In this document: piece by piece, positions 4,702 to 6,374 of the stretch | How positions within the stretch are numbered: position 1 is the stretch's first letter | Layout: the number at the start of each line of letters is the position of its first letter | Position numbers and translations under genes: made by a program | Source: Pseudomonadota bacterium | GTDB lineage: Bacteria; Pseudomonadota; Gammaproteobacteria; Burkholderiales; SG8-39 | Assembly (NCBI GenBank): GCA_021825225.1 | Contig: JAKAIH010000167.1 | Location: 1 to 6,374, forward strand | Length of the DNA stretch: 6,374 nt | Direction: 5' to 3' | Notes under the pieces: model-generated | Database searches by the model: none | The model's input: the letters and a program-made list of their open reading frames with translations, nothing else | What the model was told of the DNA's origin: nothing

Positions 4702-5646
4702 ATGAACGAACACGACGAACCCGGATACAGCTTGAGGACTGACCGCCGAGGTTTTCTGGGCGCGGCCCTGGGCACAGCGGCCGCGGTGGCGGCCACGGCT
4801 GCCGCGGTGGTTGCGGGGGCTGGATCGGCGCAGGCGCAGCCCGCTCCGAGCGATGGCAAGGATGCGCTTGGCGAGCCGCCGACATCCCTGACGCCTGCCG
4901 GGACCGACTATGAGTCGGGACAGGATCGCTCGGCGTACGCCTACACCGCCAAGGACGGCGATCTGGCCAGGACCGGATTTGCCGGCAAGCGCTGGGGCAT
5001 GCTGATCGACCTGCGCAAATGCATCGGCTGTCAATCCTGCACGTCGGCGTGCAAGTTCGAAAACAACATTCCCGTGGGCGTGTTCCGCACCTGGGTACCC
5101 GACGTGGAACTGGGCACCTTCCCGGACACCAAGCGCGCTTTCCTGCCGCGGCTGTGCAACCACTGCGAGCGGCCCTCGTGCATCGAGGTCTGTCCTGCGG
5201 GTGCGACGTGGCAGCGCCAGGACGGTATCGTCGAGATAGACGGCGACCTGTGCTGGGGCTGCGGCGCCTGCGTCAATGCTTGCCCCTATGATGCGCGCTT
5301 CATCAACCCAATCACCCTGACCGCCGACAAGTGCACCTTCTGCGCCCAGCGCGTCGATCAGGGCCTGCTGCCGGCCTGCGTCGAAACCTGCGTGGGCGGC
5401 GCACGCCAGTTCTGCGATCTCGGCAATCGGAGCGATCCCGTGACCCGACAGATCCTGGCTGGCGCCGTCCAGCAGCTCAAGCCTGACACGGGCAACGAGC
5501 CGCGGGTGTTCTACATCGGCCTGACGACGGAACTTCAGAACAACCTGCCCGGCAACCCGACCCTCTGGTCCGTGGAGCAAAAAGACATGGGCCGCGACCA
5601 GGGCGACTGGGATATCGATACCAGCAAGGAGGCCAGCCATGTCTAA
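4702..5646 (+). CDS. ttrB: TtrB-like tetra-[4Fe-4S] electron-transfer subunit of a molybdopterin oxidoreductase
   Basis: This periplasmic ferredoxin-like subunit carries electrons between a membrane quinol subunit and a molybdopterin catalytic subunit. Numbered from ATG (314 aa), a Tat signal (TDRRGFLGAAL, R15-R16, cleavage near AQA around 46) is followed by a linker of about 50 residues. Sixteen cysteines then form four cluster motifs: C107/110/113/117, C152/155/160/164, C184/187/190/194 and C211/214/226/230. Blocks such as LIDLRKCIGCQSC, LPRLCNHCERPSC, NACPYDARFIN, ADKCTFC, LLPACVETCVGGAR and the ending LKP..G..PRVFYIGL match what I recall of Salmonella TtrB closely. ArrB/ArxB-type subunits look different to me, notably around the ACPYDARFIN block. 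It is first in the operon and overlaps the next gene by 8 nt, in the ttrBCA order. The substrate is inferred only; the catalytic subunit is not in the window. An extra cysteine (C238) is present. Confidence 0.88.
   Translation: MNEHDEPGYSLRTDRRGFLGAALGTAAAVAATAAAVVAGAGSAQAQPAPSDGKDALGEPPTSLTPAGTDYESGQDRSAYAYTAKDGDLARTGFAGKRWGMLIDLRKCIGCQSCTSACKFENNIPVGVFRTWVPDVELGTFPDTKRAFLPRLCNHCERPSCIEVCPAGATWQRQDGIVEIDGDLCWGCGACVNACPYDARFINPITLTADKCTFCAQRVDQGLLPACVETCVGGARQFCDLGNRSDPVTRQILAGAVQQLKPDTGNEPRVFYIGLTTELQNNLPGNPTLWSVEQKDMGRDQGDWDIDTSKEASHV
5626..5632 (+). promoter_or_regulatory. Ribosome binding site for the NrfD-like subunit
   Basis: AAGGAGG within the end of the upstream gene lies 6 nt before ATG (5639-5641), supporting the start that overlaps the previous stop codon (5644-5646) by 8 nt. 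Confidence 0.8.
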
Positions 5647-6374
5647 TCCATTGACCACGCCGCAATTGGTATTGCCTTTGCGGCACCTCAACGAATTATT
5701 CAACGTCGCTCACGACCGGCCATTCTCGATCCTGTTCGCCAACTACTCCTGGGCACTGGGGGTTGCCGGCGGACTGGCGTTGCTGTGGGCGATCAATGCC
5801 TGGATCAATGTCCGGCGCGGGCGATTCGATGCCGTCGAACACCGCTTCACCATGCCGTTGATCGCGGCCCTGATCGTGGGCGGCTTCGTCAATGTGCTGG
5901 CCGAGGTGGAACAACCGGGGCATCTGATCTACGGCTACTATCTCGGTTGGTCCAACTGGAATACGGCGATCATCAAGTACGGCATCATCCTGCTGCCGAT
6001 ATTCCTGGTGCTGGCTTGGTGGCTGAGCTTCCAGTCCGTCCCGAGGCAGCGCCTGGGCGACGAGATCGCCCGCCTGCCTGGAACGTGGCGCAAGCTGGCC
6101 GACATCTTCAGCTTCGGTAGCCGCCATTACAGCTTGTTCGACAACCCGGCTCGGACGCGCATCCTGTTGGCTGCGATGGTGTTCCTGGGCTTGTTCGCTC
6201 CGATGTATTCGGCGCTGTTCCTGATGAACGAGCACGGCGTTCCGCTATGGAACTCCCCCGCTCAGGCCATGCTCTTCCTGGCCAGCGCCATCGGCGTGGC
6301 AGCCCTGCTGGAACTCGTCGTCGTGCCCGCGCTGGCCTGGCTGGTGACCGCTCGTTGGGCCGCCGCGCCGCAGC
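5639..6374 (+). CDS. NrfD/PsrC-family membrane quinol subunit, C-terminus outside window
   Basis: The frame is open from ATG 5639 to the window end (245 residues visible). It encodes a polytopic membrane protein of the NrfD/PsrC (PF03916-type) family, which anchors periplasmic molybdoenzymes and exchanges electrons with the quinone pool. Hydrophobic segments are seen at about 34-56, 72-89, 110-131, 174-196 and 207-236, separated by charged loops. Family-like features include FANYSWALGVAGGLALLW, NVLAEVEQPGHLIYGYYLGWSNW before the third segment, with a buried acidic pair (E89, E91), and HGVPLWNSPAQAMLFLASA before the fifth. The visible part probably lacks the last few membrane segments. The 8-nt overlap with the TtrB-like gene indicates translational coupling. 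In a ttr-type order this would be TtrC with TtrA next, but NrfD subunits are too alike across enzymes to name this one. Confidence 0.87.
   Translation, partial: MSNPLTTPQLVLPLRHLNELFNVAHDRPFSILFANYSWALGVAGGLALLWAINAWINVRRGRFDAVEHRFTMPLIAALIVGGFVNVLAEVEQPGHLIYGYYLGWSNWNTAIIKYGIILLPIFLVLAWWLSFQSVPRQRLGDEIARLPGTWRKLADIFSFGSRHYSLFDNPARTRILLAAMVFLGLFAPMYSALFLMNEHGVPLWNSPAQAMLFLASAIGVAALLELVVVPALAWLVTARWAAAPQ

Noticed and set aside
4675..5703. 342-aa minus-strand frame opposite the iron-sulfur subunit
   Set aside because: The plus frame has sixteen correctly spaced cysteines and a Tat signal; the antisense frame has no recognisable domain.
4702..6374. Assignment as arxB/arrB and arxC/arrC
   Set aside because: The regulator layout suggests it, but the ACPYDARFIN and LLPACVETCVGGAR blocks and the C-terminus fit TtrB better, and the catalytic subunit that would decide is missing.
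1..6374. CRISPR arrays, tRNA or rRNA genes
   Set aside because: No regularly spaced repeat array and no tRNA- or rRNA-like sequence was seen on either strand.

Overview
The window is GC-rich with an AT-rich intergenic region. The gene families and an ISAs1-type insertion sequence point to a proteobacterium, most likely a beta- or gammaproteobacterium with anaerobic respiration. No rRNA or tRNA is present to settle this.

Layout. (1) Bases 1-573 are the right-hand part of an ISAs1-family insertion sequence: the 3' half of its transposase gene and a probable terminal end. (2) Bases 589-683 hold a short remnant of an IS200/IS605-type (Y1) transposase, cut on both sides. (3) Bases 704-4368, minus strand, form a compact three-gene operon, transcribed in the order PhnD-like periplasmic binding protein, membrane histidine kinase, NtrC-type sigma-54 response regulator, with 10-nt gaps between genes. 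(4) Bases 4369-4701 are a divergent control region. It holds three similar 18-bp palindromes (consensus CGYTACC-N4-GGTARCG) spaced 52 and 41 bp centre to centre, followed at 4580-4596 by a good sigma-54 (-24/-12) promoter reading to the right. (5) Bases 4702-6374, plus strand, start a respiratory oxidoreductase operon: a Tat-exported ferredoxin-like subunit with four [4Fe-4S] clusters, most like tetrathionate reductase TtrB, then an overlapping NrfD/PsrC-type membrane quinol subunit that runs off the window. The molybdopterin catalytic subunit is not seen and is expected downstream.

How the parts probably work together (inference). The periplasmic binding protein captures an oxyanion and signals through the kinase to the NtrC-type regulator. 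The regulator binds the three in-phase palindromes and activates sigma-54 RNA polymerase at 4580-4596, switching on a periplasmic, quinol-linked molybdoenzyme. The regulatory half has the AioXSR/ArxXSR/ArrXSR (arsenic-sensing) architecture, whereas the electron-transfer subunit looks TtrB-like rather than ArrB/ArxB-like. The substrate is therefore open: tetrathionate, another sulfur oxyanion, or an arsenic or selenium oxyanion. This pairing, together with a readable enhancer/promoter layout, is the most interesting thing in the window.
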